Shown piece by piece: positions 6,411 through 6,578 of a DNA stretch of 6,578 nucleotides. The stretch is taken from positions 1 to 6,578 of the forward strand of contig JAHZIU010000291.1 in NCBI GenBank assembly GCA_022601315.1. The letters are read 5' to 3'. Numbering within the stretch: position 1 is the first letter of the stretch; every line of letters starts with the position of its first letter. The DNA is from Betaproteobacteria bacterium (GTDB lineage: Bacteria; Pseudomonadota; Gammaproteobacteria; Burkholderiales; Nitrosomonadaceae). Made by a program: the position numbers and the translations under genes. The notes under the pieces were generated by a model. The model saw only the letters and a list, made by a program, of their open reading frames with translations, made no database searches and had not been told where the DNA came from.

Positions 6411-6578
6411 TCAGAAAGCATCATCCTCAGCCGCCTTATCAAACAAAAAACGCCCAATCATTTCTTCCAGCACAACAGCAGAATTTGTTTTCATAATCAC
6501 ATCCCCTTCCTCTAGCATTTGCTCATCACCACCAGCTGCTAATCCAATATACTGTTCCCCTAACAATCCAGATGTCAA
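6411..6578 (-). CDS. mlaD: MlaD, C-terminal end (MCE-domain phospholipid transport protein), cut by the window edge
   Basis: The last 55 codons of an MCE-family protein; the 5' part lies beyond 6578. MlaD is anchored in the inner membrane and forms the hexameric ring that receives phospholipid from MlaC and feeds MlaE. The visible part holds the family's C-terminal pattern: 'TSGLLGEQYIGLAAGGDE' right at the window edge, then 'LEEGDVI' and the amphipathic tail 'SAVVLEEMIGRFLF', followed by an acidic end 'AEDDAF' and TGA. The match to MlaD ends (GLLGEQYIGL, glycine turn, then a helix containing the IG-F motif) is strong, and mlaC follows directly. The MCE core and transmembrane anchor cannot be checked here. 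Confidence 0.93.
   Translation of the reverse strand: MTSGLLGEQYIGLAAGGDEQMLEEGDVIMKTNSAVVLEEMIGRFLFDKAAEDDAF

Noticed and set aside
1..6578. Mobile element, CRISPR, phage, toxin-antitoxin or defence genes
   Set aside because: Every open stretch is accounted for by conserved housekeeping or envelope genes on one strand; no terminal repeats, transposase motifs or spaced repeats were found.

Overview
This window reads as an ordinary chromosomal stretch of an AT-rich betaproteobacterium. The SucD sequence type (an '[10 protein letters not shown]' start and 'GIPVRDM' in the middle) and an mla cluster that carries an extra ABC exporter before a bolA-family gene both recall betaproteobacteria. Nitrosomonas or a relative is my best guess, from memory and without a database search. 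All ten genes lie on the minus strand, so transcription runs from right (6578) to left (1). No mobile element, CRISPR array, tRNA or rRNA is visible, and no gene-free gap exceeds about 105 bases.

Right part (6578 to about 3334): the distal part of an mla operon for outer-membrane lipid asymmetry. In transcription order it holds the 3' end of mlaD, then mlaC, mlaB, a YadG/YadH-like ABC exporter pair (ATPase and permease with a 4-base overlap), and a small BolA-family gene of the IbaG type. In E. coli ibaG directly follows mlaB, so here the ABC pair is inserted between them. The upstream mlaE and mlaF genes would lie beyond the right edge.

Middle (3229 to 1120): sucC and sucD, the two subunits of succinyl-CoA synthetase (TCA cycle). 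Both are full length and have good ribosome binding sites. A gap of about 104 bases separates them from ibaG, so they may have their own promoter, though I see no convincing one.

Left part (1060 to 1): a 100-residue Pro-rich lipoprotein of unknown function, followed 12 bases later by the first half of dacB (penicillin-binding protein 4), which runs off the left edge.

Two starts differ from the longest reading frame. ibaG most likely begins at a TTG codon at 3576 behind a near-perfect Shine-Dalgarno, giving 80 residues. mlaC most likely begins at 6336, where a Shine-Dalgarno and a signal peptide coincide. I found no strong evidence for a new biological system. The items most worth a second look are the lipoprotein next to dacB, the exporter embedded in the mla operon, and the sucCD genes sitting after ibaG.
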